Of a stretch of 57,304 bases of DNA, positions 8,949 through 16,828 are shown in pieces. The first letter of the stretch is position 1. Every line of letters starts with the position of its first letter. A program made the position numbers and the translations under genes. The stretch spans positions 1 to 57,304 of the forward strand of contig JAJDWI010000035.1 in assembly GCA_022825665.1 (NCBI GenBank), in the 5' to 3' direction. The notes beneath the pieces were generated by a model. The model did no database searches, was not told the origin of the DNA, and saw nothing but the letters and a program-made list of their open reading frames with translations. This stretch comes from Candidatus Poribacteria bacterium (GTDB lineage Bacteria; Poribacteria; WGA-4E; WGA-3G).

Positions 8949-9785
8949 ATGGAAACGATTAACGAATTGTCTGAGGCAGTAGTCCTTTCCCCAGAACAAA
9001 AGCAGTTTGTTGACACTAATGGTTATCTCTTAATTAAAAACGCATTACCCGCTGATGTCGTGGCAGAAATTGATGCTGCTGTTGACGAAGTATATGAAAA
9101 ACAAAAGGAAGCAGGTAATCTTGAGGGTGGTGGCAAACTCAATCTCCGTAACTGTCTAACACATCATGAAGCATTTCTTCAACTTCTGGATTGGCATAAG
9201 TCTTTTCCTTATGCATGCGGGGTGTTGAATTGGAACATCCAGATGATTACATCACATCTGATTGTTCTACCGCCAAAAGAGGAACCACCTGACGATGTAA
9301 AAACAAAGATTGGACTTCATCGTGATGGCGGAACGTCATATCGGGAAATGCAAGAACCACATCCACGTATTCTGCTCAAAATTGCCTACGCTATCAGCGA
9401 TCAGTCTGATCCTGCATCCGGTGCTACGGTATTAGTCCCAGGAAGCAACCGATTGAATGGTATGCCAGCACGAGACCCGGAAACAGGGTGGGCACGTGGA
9501 GCTATCTCTATGAACGTCAATGCTGGAGATGCATTCCTTTTTGAACAACGCACATACCACGGTATCGGACATAACTGGTCAGACATACCGCGCAAAACTA
9601 TCTTTATGGGGTATGCATACCGTTGGGTCAAACCGATGGATTACATACAAATGCCAGATGAACTGGTTGATAAATGTACTCCGATTCAGAAGCAGCTCAT
9701 CGGTGTTGTTAGCGAACCTTTGAGTTATTATATCCCGCAAGATAAGGACGTTCCGTTAAAATCGGAACTAAATGGCGGCAAGTAA
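8949..9785 (+). CDS. Phytanoyl-CoA dioxygenase (PhyH) family oxygenase
   Basis: A 278-residue Fe(II)/2-oxoglutarate oxygenase of the PhyH family, a group greatly expanded in Poribacteria. The iron ligands appear as the H-x-D of GLHRDGG (about residue 123) and the distal His of RTYHGIGHNW (about 202), with the 2-oxoglutarate-binding Arg in PRKTIFMGYAYRW (about 214). The ATG at 8949 is preferred to the GTG at 8940 because AAGGTG lies seven bases before the ATG and would be part of the coding region otherwise. It stands alone on the plus strand between divergent and convergent neighbours. The natural substrate is unknown. Confidence 0.9.
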   Translation: METINELSEAVVLSPEQKQFVDTNGYLLIKNALPADVVAEIDAAVDEVYEKQKEAGNLEGGGKLNLRNCLTHHEAFLQLLDWHKSFPYACGVLNWNIQMITSHLIVLPPKEEPPDDVKTKIGLHRDGGTSYREMQEPHPRILLKIAYAISDQSDPASGATVLVPGSNRLNGMPARDPETGWARGAISMNVNAGDAFLFEQRTYHGIGHNWSDIPRKTIFMGYAYRWVKPMDYIQMPDELVDKCTPIQKQLIGVVSEPLSYYIPQDKDVPLKSELNGGK

Positions 9786-9821
9786 AGTTTATTCTTTACG
9801 TGCTATTATCTATAGTAATGC

Positions 9822-10766
9822 CTACTGGTCAACGGTACGGATGATCTGCGGTTTTAGAGAGAGACTGTGTTGTAACAGAGCACGCGCATAAGGTATATTG
9901 TGCAGTCCGTAACCACTGTCTCCTTTCACCATGTCGTAGTTTAACTTCGCGTCTATGTAGGCTTCTGAAGTCTTATCTGCAGCATTGTCAAGTATCGTTT
10001 TGACTTCCTTCATCATGGCATCAATCTCAGCGCGATATAACGGGAGTTTCTTCGTCATATCGTTGTCCGCACTATCATGGCATCCAGCACTACTACAATC
10101 TGACAAATCTGCCTTGAAGGTGTGACCACCATGTCTCGTCTCAACTTCCTTCTCGTCTTTTTTCTCGACTTTTGCCATGTGACAGTGAACACAACGCTTT
10201 TTCATGACACGCACATGCGGTGATGGCATACGTTTTACACCAGCACCTTCGCGCCCCAAGAACATCTCCGTTTGTGATTGGTGGATAACACCAGCACCCG
10301 CACACCCGCAGTCCATTTTATGACAAGTGACACATAATTTTTTCGCAGGCATTACTAATAGATGTTCCTCTTTGCTGGCATGGGAATGACAGGAAGAACA
10401 AGCAACCGCATTAACTGCTGTTTTTTCATTATACGGGTGACCGGGTATACCATGTTCAGCGAATATTTCATAACCCGATGAATGACAACTCAAACAGGAC
10501 GTCCGCACTTCATATTTACCCTCAAGAAGATTAACAAGTGCATGTGAATGTCCAGCCTGTGTCCATTCTTTATATGCGGTTTCGTCGCCGTGACACTTGT
10601 CGCAACCTTCAGCAAAAGGTGTTTTCCCATTCTGCGTTGTGCTGTTTTCAGTCTCTGTTGTGCTGTTCTCAGTCTTTGTAGTATCCGCTTGAAGTGTCGC
10701 AATTTTGAAGACAACAAACACACCCATCAATAAGGATAAAACAAAAAATATTAATGCTTGTTTCAT
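9822..10766 (-). CDS. Exported multiheme c-type cytochrome
   Basis: A 314-residue exported cytochrome. A signal peptide (KQALIFFVLSLLMGVFVVF) is followed by a low-complexity linker of TTETENS repeats. Heme motifs follow in order: CDKCH, CLSCH, CSSCH, CVTCH and CVHCH (all CXXCH), and one CSSAGCH with a three-residue spacer. The spacing and the sequence EWTQAGHSHA resemble the cytochrome c554 / NrfA-like group, and the C-terminal helical stretch YIDAKLNYDMVKGDSGYGLH recalls the tail of c552-type nitrite reductases. It likely carries electrons in the periplasm; no partner oxidoreductase is adjacent. The CXXCK active-site motif of NrfA is absent, so nitrite reduction should not be assumed. Confidence 0.85.
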   Translation of the reverse strand: MKQALIFFVLSLLMGVFVVFKIATLQADTTKTENSTTETENSTTQNGKTPFAEGCDKCHGDETAYKEWTQAGHSHALVNLLEGKYEVRTSCLSCHSSGYEIFAEHGIPGHPYNEKTAVNAVACSSCHSHASKEEHLLVMPAKKLCVTCHKMDCGCAGAGVIHQSQTEMFLGREGAGVKRMPSPHVRVMKKRCVHCHMAKVEKKDEKEVETRHGGHTFKADLSDCSSAGCHDSADNDMTKKLPLYRAEIDAMMKEVKTILDNAADKTSEAYIDAKLNYDMVKGDSGYGLHNIPYARALLQHSLSLKPQIIRTVDQ

Positions 10767-10953
10767 AGGTCTGATAATGTCCTTGAATTATTTTCTACAT
10801 ACTGATATTTTCTTTAATAGTATTATATTGATTTTTGTATAAGATATGTCATTTATAAAAATTTGTCAATGAAAAGTTTATGTGTATAACATAACCTGAG
10901 TTCGGTGTAAGAAAAATGATATGCTCTTTTCCCAAATATTACCTTAGTAATAA

Positions 10954-10982
10954 CGGTAGGTGCGGTTTCCTAACCGCACAGC
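10954..10982. repeat. GTAG-headed REP-like palindrome
   Basis: GTAG at 10956-10959 is followed by a perfect 8-bp stem, GTGCGGTT (10960-10967) and AACCGCAC (10972-10979), around a TCCT loop. The sequence is a member of the family found in many gaps of this window. It sits in the divergent gap between the cytochrome and DUF1080 genes. Confidence 0.8.
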
Positions 10983-11052
10983 ACGCCAAAATTCGTTTTC
11001 CCGAACTCACGTTAACATATAACAACTATAAGATTTCGTAAGGAGGATTCTT

Positions 11053-11715
11053 ATGACACAAGTTGCACTATTTAATGGTAAAAACCTTGATGATTGGCAC
11101 GCCAGAGGCGGTGCCGCAGAACATGCATGGTCTGCTATCGGTGATGTCGCACTCAATCCAGATGACAGTAAGCTGTTAGCAGCAACTGCTGGCGAAGGTA
11201 TATTTTACAACGGTCCCACAGGACGAACAGCGGATCTCTACACAGAATACGAACACGGTGATTGTGAACTGCACGTGGAATTTATGGTGCCACAAGGTTC
11301 AAACTCCGGTGTTTATGTGATGGGACGGTATGAAATTCAGATATTGGATAGTTGGGGGGCAACAGAACTCAACTATGGTTCATGTGGAGGAGTCTATTGT
11401 CGTTGGATTGACAATAAACCGGTTGACGGAGTACCTCCCCGTGTCAATGCAAGCAAGCCTCCAGGTGAATGGCAAACGTACGATATAACCTTCCGCGCCC
11501 CAAAATTTGATGCAAACAACAACAACAAGACTGCAAATGCTCTCTTCGTCAAGGTCGTATGGAATGGACAAATCGTCCACGAAAACGTAGAAGTCGCTGG
11601 AGTAACTCGTGGGGCAATGTTAGAAGAGGAAGGTACTAAGGGACCCTTGCTGTTACAAGGGGATCACGGTCCAGTTGCATATCGCAACGTCGTATTGACA
11701 CCGATTAACAACTAA
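11053..11715 (+). CDS. DUF1080 / 3-keto-disaccharide hydrolase-like protein
   Basis: A 220-residue protein of the DUF1080 family, a laminin-G/concanavalin-like beta sandwich named 3-keto-disaccharide hydrolase in current databases. It begins VALFNGKNLDDWHARGG, has the DCELHVEFMVPQGSNSGVY core, YEIQILDSWG and the terminal KGPLLLQGDHGPVAYRNV, all typical. No signal peptide is seen. AAGGAGG lies 6 nt before the ATG. Sixteen bases downstream comes a Gfo/Idh/MocA oxidoreductase, a frequent partner: the oxidoreductase could form a 3-keto-sugar that this enzyme then cleaves. That joint role is inferred from family knowledge. Confidence 0.88.
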   Translation: MTQVALFNGKNLDDWHARGGAAEHAWSAIGDVALNPDDSKLLAATAGEGIFYNGPTGRTADLYTEYEHGDCELHVEFMVPQGSNSGVYVMGRYEIQILDSWGATELNYGSCGGVYCRWIDNKPVDGVPPRVNASKPPGEWQTYDITFRAPKFDANNNNKTANALFVKVVWNGQIVHENVEVAGVTRGAMLEEEGTKGPLLLQGDHGPVAYRNVVLTPINN

Positions 11716-11731
11716 AAGGAATTAGAAGAAT

Positions 11732-12790
11732 ATGGCTAAAATAAAACTCGGAATAATTGGTGCTGGTGGTATTGTCTGCAGAATGCATCTACCTGATTTG
11801 AAAAGAGGAGACGATTTTGATGTAGAGGTTATCGGTGGTAGACGTGAACACCGACTTAAGCATCAATGCAATGAATTTGAAATTCCACGTTGGACACAAG
11901 ATTACGATGCCATCATTGCTGACGATACACTGGACGCTATTCTCGTTGGCACACCCCATCCCTTACATGTTCCGTGGGGTGTCAAAGCATTGGAAGCAGG
12001 TAAACATGTGTTGATGCAAAAACCGTTATGTGGCGAAATGGATGAAGCAAATCAATTCGTTGATGTTGCCCAAGCAAGCGGCAAAACAGTGATGTGTCTC
12101 CCACACTTCAATGCAGGTATCTATAAAGTCCGACAACTAATCGCTGAAAATGCCATCGGACGTGTATCTGGTGCAAGAATGCGGCATAGCCACGGCGGTC
12201 CAGAGGTCTACTATGCCGAAATCAAAGACATATTCGGTGAAACTGATGACGACTTATGGTTTTTTGACGCAAAACAAGCAAGCGTCGGTGCACTCTTTGA
12301 TATGGGAGTCTATGCTGTCTCAGGACTCGTTGCAATGCTCAGAACTTTCAAACGCGTAACAGGTTTCGTTTCAACCTTTGACAAACCGACAGAATTAGAA
12401 GATGTCGCAACACTCGTGCTTGAGATGGAATCGGGTGGAATTGTAACAGCTGAAACAAGTTGGTGTGACCCAGCACGAACAGGTGAATCCAGTATCCACG
12501 GTACTGCTGGTAAGTTCACAATGCCCGGAAAAGATGGCGCGGCACTAACACAATACACACCCACCTCCTATACACGTGAACATGCACCTGTTGACACCAA
12601 AGCTATTGACTGCGGCGATGTTGCACCGAGTGGCATGCACGCACATTTTGCAGAGCATATCCGCGCAGGCACACAACCGCCACTCTCCAATGTCTACACA
12701 GCACGGCATGTTACCGAGATTTTACTCGCTGGATTAAAATCATCAGAAACAGGTGCCGCTGTTGAACTAACCTCAGTAGCAGATAAGTAA
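11732..12790 (+). CDS. Gfo/Idh/MocA family NAD(P)-dependent oxidoreductase
   Basis: A 352-residue oxidoreductase. The N-terminal Rossmann fold opens with KLGIIGAGGIVCRMHLP, and the cofactor/substrate segment reads GKHVLMQKPLCGEMDEA near residue 95. Here the usual E-K-P is Q-K-P: the catalytic Lys is kept but the preceding Glu is Gln. The C-terminal domain carries GALFDMGVYAVSGL and GGIVTAETSW. It is probably co-transcribed with the DUF1080 gene (16-nt gap) and likely oxidises a sugar, amino sugar or inositol derivative. The substrate is not predictable. Confidence 0.9.
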   Translation: MAKIKLGIIGAGGIVCRMHLPDLKRGDDFDVEVIGGRREHRLKHQCNEFEIPRWTQDYDAIIADDTLDAILVGTPHPLHVPWGVKALEAGKHVLMQKPLCGEMDEANQFVDVAQASGKTVMCLPHFNAGIYKVRQLIAENAIGRVSGARMRHSHGGPEVYYAEIKDIFGETDDDLWFFDAKQASVGALFDMGVYAVSGLVAMLRTFKRVTGFVSTFDKPTELEDVATLVLEMESGGIVTAETSWCDPARTGESSIHGTAGKFTMPGKDGAALTQYTPTSYTREHAPVDTKAIDCGDVAPSGMHAHFAEHIRAGTQPPLSNVYTARHVTEILLAGLKSSETGAAVELTSVADK

Positions 12791-12792
12791 AT

Positions 12793-12857
12793 TATAGTGA
12801 AATTCAAAAATATGTCCACACGCCATGGTAGGTACGGTTAGGAAACCGCACCTACCG
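12793..12857. repeat. REP palindrome with conserved left flank
   Basis: A 13-bp stem, GGTAGGTACGGTT (12827-12839) against AACCGCACCTACC (12844-12856), has one A-C mismatch and a four-base loop. The 30 bp upstream (TATAGTGAAATTCAAAAATATG followed by CACA, read with small variations) recurs at about 30690-30720 and more weakly at 49870-49900. The repeated unit is therefore longer than the hairpin alone. Confidence 0.8.
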
Positions 12858-13111
12858 TAACTTATACCAATTCTAATAATAATTGTTATCCTATTAGCAG
12901 TAACGTTCTTTTGTCAGAATCGCATCGGGTAAAGGTTTCCCCTCGTAGGAGCGGGGTTTCCTCGCCCGTTCTGTCAACTGAAAACTGAAACATATATCAA
13001 ACATATTGGATATATATTGTTATCAAACGCAATAACGCTACAAAACCACACTACCACCAAGTATAATATAACCCAACATCCAACACACAACCTACAAAAT
13101 GGAGGAACACA

Positions 13112-13180
13112 ATGACAAATCAACCAAAACACAATACCGAAAAAACAACTAAACGGTATGCTTTTAGTTGTTTTTTTTAA
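13112..13180 (+). CDS. Possible 22-residue peptide / leader ORF
   Basis: An ATG at 13112 follows GGAGGAACACA, a strong ribosome site, and encodes MTNQPKHNTEKTTKRYAFSC plus two Phe before TAA. The last ten codons lie inside a hairpin ending in eight T residues. TATAAT at 13062-13067 could be a -10 box, with no good -35. It could be a leader peptide, a truncated gene start or a short non-coding transcript. The dense set of signals around so short a frame is the only support. Confidence 0.35.
   Translation: MTNQPKHNTEKTTKRYAFSCFF
13141..13178 (+). terminator. Rho-independent-like terminator overlapping the small ORF
   Basis: AAAAACAACTAAA (13141-13153) pairs with TTTAGTTGTTTTT (13163-13175) around a 9-base loop and is followed by more T residues. 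The stem is 13 bp but contains only two G-C pairs, so termination may be weak. The arm sequence ACAACTAAA occurs twice more just downstream. Confidence 0.5.
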
Positions 13181-13381
13181 TTTCCTTCAATAAAAAAACT
13201 CCACTTAAACCCATACCACTACAGGATCTAGGACACTTAGCCAAAAATATAAAAAAAACAACTAAAAAACAACTAAATGAAGATTAAGTTGTTAAATCCG
13301 TAATTCCAATGATTGAAACAAACTTTTAGCAGATACAGATCAGAAGATACTTGGGAAGGAACGTGATTGTCAATACTCTTA

Positions 13382-13479
13382 TCCTGAAATCCTGCAAATC
13401 CTGGTTCAGACAACAAGCAATTCAGACAAATCCTGAAATCCTGCAAATCCTGGTTCAGACAACAAGCAATTCAGACAAA
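13382..13479. repeat. Perfect 49-bp tandem duplication of a miniature-element end
   Basis: Two identical 49-bp units (13382-13430 and 13431-13479) start with TCCTGAAATCCTGCAAATCC and contain GGTTCAGACAA. The unit matches the right end of the 145-bp element at 30833-30977. It directly abuts, in inverted order, a REP with its linker (13485-13530), the same neighbour relation as at 30784-30860. Confidence 0.85.
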
Positions 13480-13674
13480 CAAGAATCACTAAATTGACAC
13501 CTATGGTGCGGTTAGGAAGCCGAATCTACCTTAACTTAGATACTTACTTAAGACCTAAACTTGTAGCAAAACTTCAAAATAAAGAATTCATAAAATAAAC
13601 TTTTATCCAAGATCCTTTTGTTGAATAAATTTGGATTTTATTTATATTCACTTTCTATTTAGAGGGTATTTGAT

Positions 13675-15558
13675 ATGCCTACAAAAGTTTCTTTACAGGA
13701 CTATCTTGTAGAAAACCTAATCTCTTTACCTGATGGTGCGTTTGCCCGATTAGGAAAAGGGGGTATCACCGACGCTGCGCTCTCTCCCGATGAAAGTCTG
13801 ATTGCCGTGGCATCTCGTATCGGTATATGGTTGTACGATACACATACAGGCAACTTTTCTTCATTGATAGGTGTGTCGGAAACAGGTGTTGTCTCAGCAG
13901 TTGCCTTTTCTGCCGAGAATACCCAACTTGCTGTAGGTGATTGGGATGGAAAAATAACACTGTTGGATATTATTACCCAAGAGAAATTTGCGACTTTCAA
14001 TGGTAATGGTTTCGTGGAGTCGATTGTATTCTCTCCAGATGGCAAATATATGGCAGCAAGTTTTCAGCGTGGAGGCGTGATACTGTGGGACCTTACCACT
14101 GGGAAAAGCCATTTAACATTGTTTGCTGGTATGACTGTGAGTGCAGTAACATTCTCCGCAGATAGCCAGATTCTCACAACTGTAAGTCGGGACATTCCTG
14201 ATTTTGTTGATACTGTTGAACGGATGGATAGGATACAGCACGATGAAGTGATAGTTACACAGTGGGACGTTGCCACTGGAAAACTTTGCCGGAGTTTTCC
14301 ATCAAAACAGGTCAGTTTCATTACTTCTACACCAAACGGGCAACTTTTGGGAGCAGACAGTCGAGATGGAGAAGTCAGTATATGGCGGCTTGATACTGCC
14401 AAAGAAGTAACAAGTTTCTCACTTCCGGAATATGTTCATTTGATTGGATATTCAGTTAACAATCGGCTCCTTTTGCTAAGCGGTGATGTATTCACGATTT
14501 GGAGTGATACCGAACGAAAGGATTTACTTCTAAATCAGTCAAACAGCGGAGAGGGATGGCTTGTTACTTTTACCCCCGAGACAAAACACCTTGTAAGTTT
14601 AGACAGAAGCGGTACCCTAAGACGTTGGGATATTGGAAGCGATCGAAGGATTCGGTTGCTTGAAAAGGATATAAGGGATGGAACAGCTGATGTTTTGTTT
14701 CGAGGGCACACACTCACTTGTTCTTCCGATGAACGTCCCCTTGTAACGACTGTTTTAGCAAGCAGTAGCATGGGGGTCGTAATGCACAATGAGGAAGTCA
14801 ACGTGACTTTCACCCCAGAAATCACCACTACAGTACTACCTGTAAATTCAGCCGCTGTGTCACCTGATCTCACGTTATTAGCAACTGGAGGGATGTTGGA
14901 CAAAACCATAACTCTCTGGAATGTAGAAACAGGGGAGTCGATTCGGGTTATGACAGGACACACGGGTGAAGTAAATGATCTCGCGTTTTCTCCTGATGGA
15001 AAGCATCTGGTAAGCGGCGGGGCGCGCGCATGGGAGCATGATGAAGATGGAAGCAAATACCGTTCTGCTAAAGCATCTGTATACATGGATATAGATGGTA
15101 AGATTGATTATTTTTACTTAGGTGAAAATGGTCACAGGGATACCATTGCCAAAATCTGGGAAGTCGCGACGGGAGAATGTATAATGACACTTGAGAACCA
15201 AGGATGGATGAACCGAATTGCGTTTTCTGGTGACGGGAAACGTCTCGTGACCTCGTCGGCGAATTACATAAACCTGTGGTGCACGAAGTCATGGAAAAAA
15301 CTTGCGACATTTGACACAGTAAAGATTGAATCCTTAGCGTTATCGTCGGATGGAGTTCTTCTTGCTATTGGCGGGACCTGGCCTGAGCAGCGTATTCAAA
15401 TCTGGAATGTAATCACCCAGACTCTTGTCGTTGAATTCTCTGGACATAAAAGTGATGTTGAATGTGTTGCCTTTTCACCCGATAGCACAACGTTAGCAAG
15501 TGGAGGCTTTGATGGAGTCATCTACTTATGGGATATGAAACCATACATCAATTCTTAA
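13675..15558 (+). CDS. Cytoplasmic WD40 beta-propeller protein, cassette copy 1
   Basis: A 627-residue protein built almost entirely of WD40 repeats (about 11 recognisable units such as VESIVFSPDGKYMAAS with VILWDLTTGK, and VECVAFSPDSTTLASGG with VIYLWDMKPY). There is no signal peptide or membrane segment, so it should act in the cytoplasm as a protein-binding scaffold, perhaps as one or two propellers. It opens PTKVSLQDYLVENLISLP, shared with the second copy at 16829. ATG 13675 has AGAGGG upstream. The sigma-like gene follows after 44 nt. The final 100 bp are nearly identical to the paralogue, suggesting recent duplication or gene conversion. A regulatory partnership with the sigma-like protein is inferred. 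Confidence 0.88.
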   Translation: MPTKVSLQDYLVENLISLPDGAFARLGKGGITDAALSPDESLIAVASRIGIWLYDTHTGNFSSLIGVSETGVVSAVAFSAENTQLAVGDWDGKITLLDIITQEKFATFNGNGFVESIVFSPDGKYMAASFQRGGVILWDLTTGKSHLTLFAGMTVSAVTFSADSQILTTVSRDIPDFVDTVERMDRIQHDEVIVTQWDVATGKLCRSFPSKQVSFITSTPNGQLLGADSRDGEVSIWRLDTAKEVTSFSLPEYVHLIGYSVNNRLLLLSGDVFTIWSDTERKDLLLNQSNSGEGWLVTFTPETKHLVSLDRSGTLRRWDIGSDRRIRLLEKDIRDGTADVLFRGHTLTCSSDERPLVTTVLASSSMGVVMHNEEVNVTFTPEITTTVLPVNSAAVSPDLTLLATGGMLDKTITLWNVETGESIRVMTGHTGEVNDLAFSPDGKHLVSGGARAWEHDEDGSKYRSAKASVYMDIDGKIDYFYLGENGHRDTIAKIWEVATGECIMTLENQGWMNRIAFSGDGKRLVTSSANYINLWCTKSWKKLATFDTVKIESLALSSDGVLLAIGGTWPEQRIQIWNVITQTLVVEFSGHKSDVECVAFSPDSTTLASGGFDGVIYLWDMKPYINS

Positions 15559-15602
15559 TGTATTGATTGACTTAATTCAGTTCAAGGATAAGGGGGTTGG
15601 TA

Positions 15603-16685
15603 GTGTCAAACATCTCAGATGAAAGACTGATAGTCGCTGCGGTAAAAAGTGATTGTGAGGCAGTAGAAGAACTAAAGACACGTATTAAACCCAGGGTATG
15701 TGATATTATCATAAAAGGCGCGCGTTCATATAAGGGAGATATGGATGTACTTGTAGATCATACGCTGGAAACGGTTATCAATTCGTTAGATACTTACCGA
15801 TTTAGAACTCCTTTTCATCCTTGGTTACGGATTCGAAGTATTAACACGGTTATTGATTATATGCGTCAACATGCTAATCCTATAGCTACAAATAATAAAC
15901 GTCTAAGTAGGAAATCTCCATCTAAAACAGAACGAGAATTAAGCAGAAGTTCGAGGTCAGAAATACATCTGCCATTGGAGAGAATTGATCTTGAGATCCG
16001 TTCGCTTATAAGTTTACTGAACCGATCTCTTGATATTCGCACAATCAACTCTTGTAGCGGACATCCAGATCAAAAAGCGTGGAAATCACAAAATATACGA
16101 AAAAGATATGCATGGAATCCACTAGGAGGGTGGATTAGTTTCGTTCCCACTGGAGACCCGCGTTGTGCTTTAGACTTCATTATTGGCATCCTCACAAGAT
16201 TAGATAATACTAATCGAGAATCACAAAAAGTCGATATATCTTTAAACAACGCAATTTATCGACGATATCAGCAAGTTATGGCAGATGCTTTGTTCTACTC
16301 CGGTATCCCAATTGTTATTGTAGAAGTCTATCTTCGTTTTTTTGTCTGTGTTCCGAAAAGGAGAGATTGTTTGGAAATATGGAAATATTTCATTACTGCC
16401 ATGAATGAGGCTTTGTTGAATGACAAGGAATTCACTACGAAAGGAAAGATCTGTAACCTTAACGATTCCAATATTAACACACCTGAAGCAGCAGCAAAGT
16501 GTTTACAACAAGTTTTGCATCAATTACCTTTCATCTTTAGTGCAAAATTCGATACAGACAGCACAGGATATCCGGGTATTCTTTTACGTACTAAGGCAGA
16601 TCTTGACTTGTTGAAACGATTTTCATCGTTAGCTAATTATATGCATAAACACCTTGACACCACAATGGGAACCACGCACGCGTGA
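15603..16685 (+). CDS. Sigma region-2-like protein with SCSGH domain, copy 1 (3' truncated)
   Basis: A 360-residue protein. The N terminus (SDERLIVAAVKSDCEAVEEL, then VDHTLETVINSLDTYRF and HPWLRIRSINTVIDYMRQH) matches ECF sigma factor region 2. No helix-turn-helix region 4 follows. From about residue 135 comes a conserved domain: LEIRSLISLLNRSLDIRT, NSCSGHPDQ, GGWISFVPTGDPRCALDFI and YLRFFVCVPKRRDCLEIWKY. GTG 15603 is chosen over TTG 15597 because AAGGGGG is six bases upstream and the GTG aligns with an ATG of the paralogue. The frame ends abnormally (TMGTTHA) owing to a deletion of about 92 nt; the lost C terminus is readable in another frame to 16764. Confidence 0.75.
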   Translation: MSNISDERLIVAAVKSDCEAVEELKTRIKPRVCDIIIKGARSYKGDMDVLVDHTLETVINSLDTYRFRTPFHPWLRIRSINTVIDYMRQHANPIATNNKRLSRKSPSKTERELSRSSRSEIHLPLERIDLEIRSLISLLNRSLDIRTINSCSGHPDQKAWKSQNIRKRYAWNPLGGWISFVPTGDPRCALDFIIGILTRLDNTNRESQKVDISLNNAIYRRYQQVMADALFYSGIPIVIVEVYLRFFVCVPKRRDCLEIWKYFITAMNEALLNDKEFTTKGKICNLNDSNINTPEAAAKCLQQVLHQLPFIFSAKFDTDSTGYPGILLRTKADLDLLKRFSSLANYMHKHLDTTMGTTHA

Positions 16686-16764
16686 AGACCACTTGAAAAT
16701 ATGGAAATTACTTGAGAACACAGTAGCAGAGCAACTTGAACATGAAGGAGTTAACACTGCCTGA
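16657..16764 (+). pseudogene. Out-of-frame remnant of the sigma-like protein C terminus
   Basis: The frame beginning at 16657 reads TPQWEPRTREDHLKIWKLLE, then NTVAEQLEHEGVNTA and TGA at 16762-16764. This matches the last 35 or so residues of the paralogue at 18721-19917 (TPQWEPRTREDHLKIWKLLE, AVTEQLESEG). About 92 nt corresponding to FDIQQN through PHLL of the paralogue are missing just before it, which shifts the frame. Confidence 0.85.
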
Positions 16765-16828
16765 ACAAACTATTCAGCGGATTGGGATGAAACTTTATTC
16801 CCTTTCTAACTTAGAACCGAGGATTGAT

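Larger units (their letters stand above)
12791..13674. other. Repeat-rich 884-bp intergenic region
   Basis: The gap before the WD40/sigma-like cassettes holds, in order: a long REP palindrome (12827-12856), a GTAGG element at 12945-12968, an isolated 22-codon frame with strong ribosome site and terminator-like hairpin (13112-13180), two further ACAACTAAA copies at about 13257-13276, a perfect 49-bp tandem duplication (13382-13479) and an inverted REP (13505-13530). No gene longer than 25 codons is convincing here. The last 120 bp before 13675 are AT-rich and probably carry the promoter of the cassette. Confidence 0.75.

Noticed and set aside
9822-10766. Assignment of the cytochrome as nitrite reductase NrfA
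   Set aside because: The catalytic CXXCK heme site is absent and the protein is shorter than NrfA.
13382-13479. Tandem 49-bp repeats considered as iterons of an origin
   Set aside because: There are only two units, they match a MITE end found at several other places, and no replication gene is near.
16736-16828. N-terminal extension of the second WD40 protein
   Set aside because: It overlaps the out-of-frame remnant of the sigma-like gene and has no counterpart in the first copy. The ATG at 16829 has its own ribosome site.
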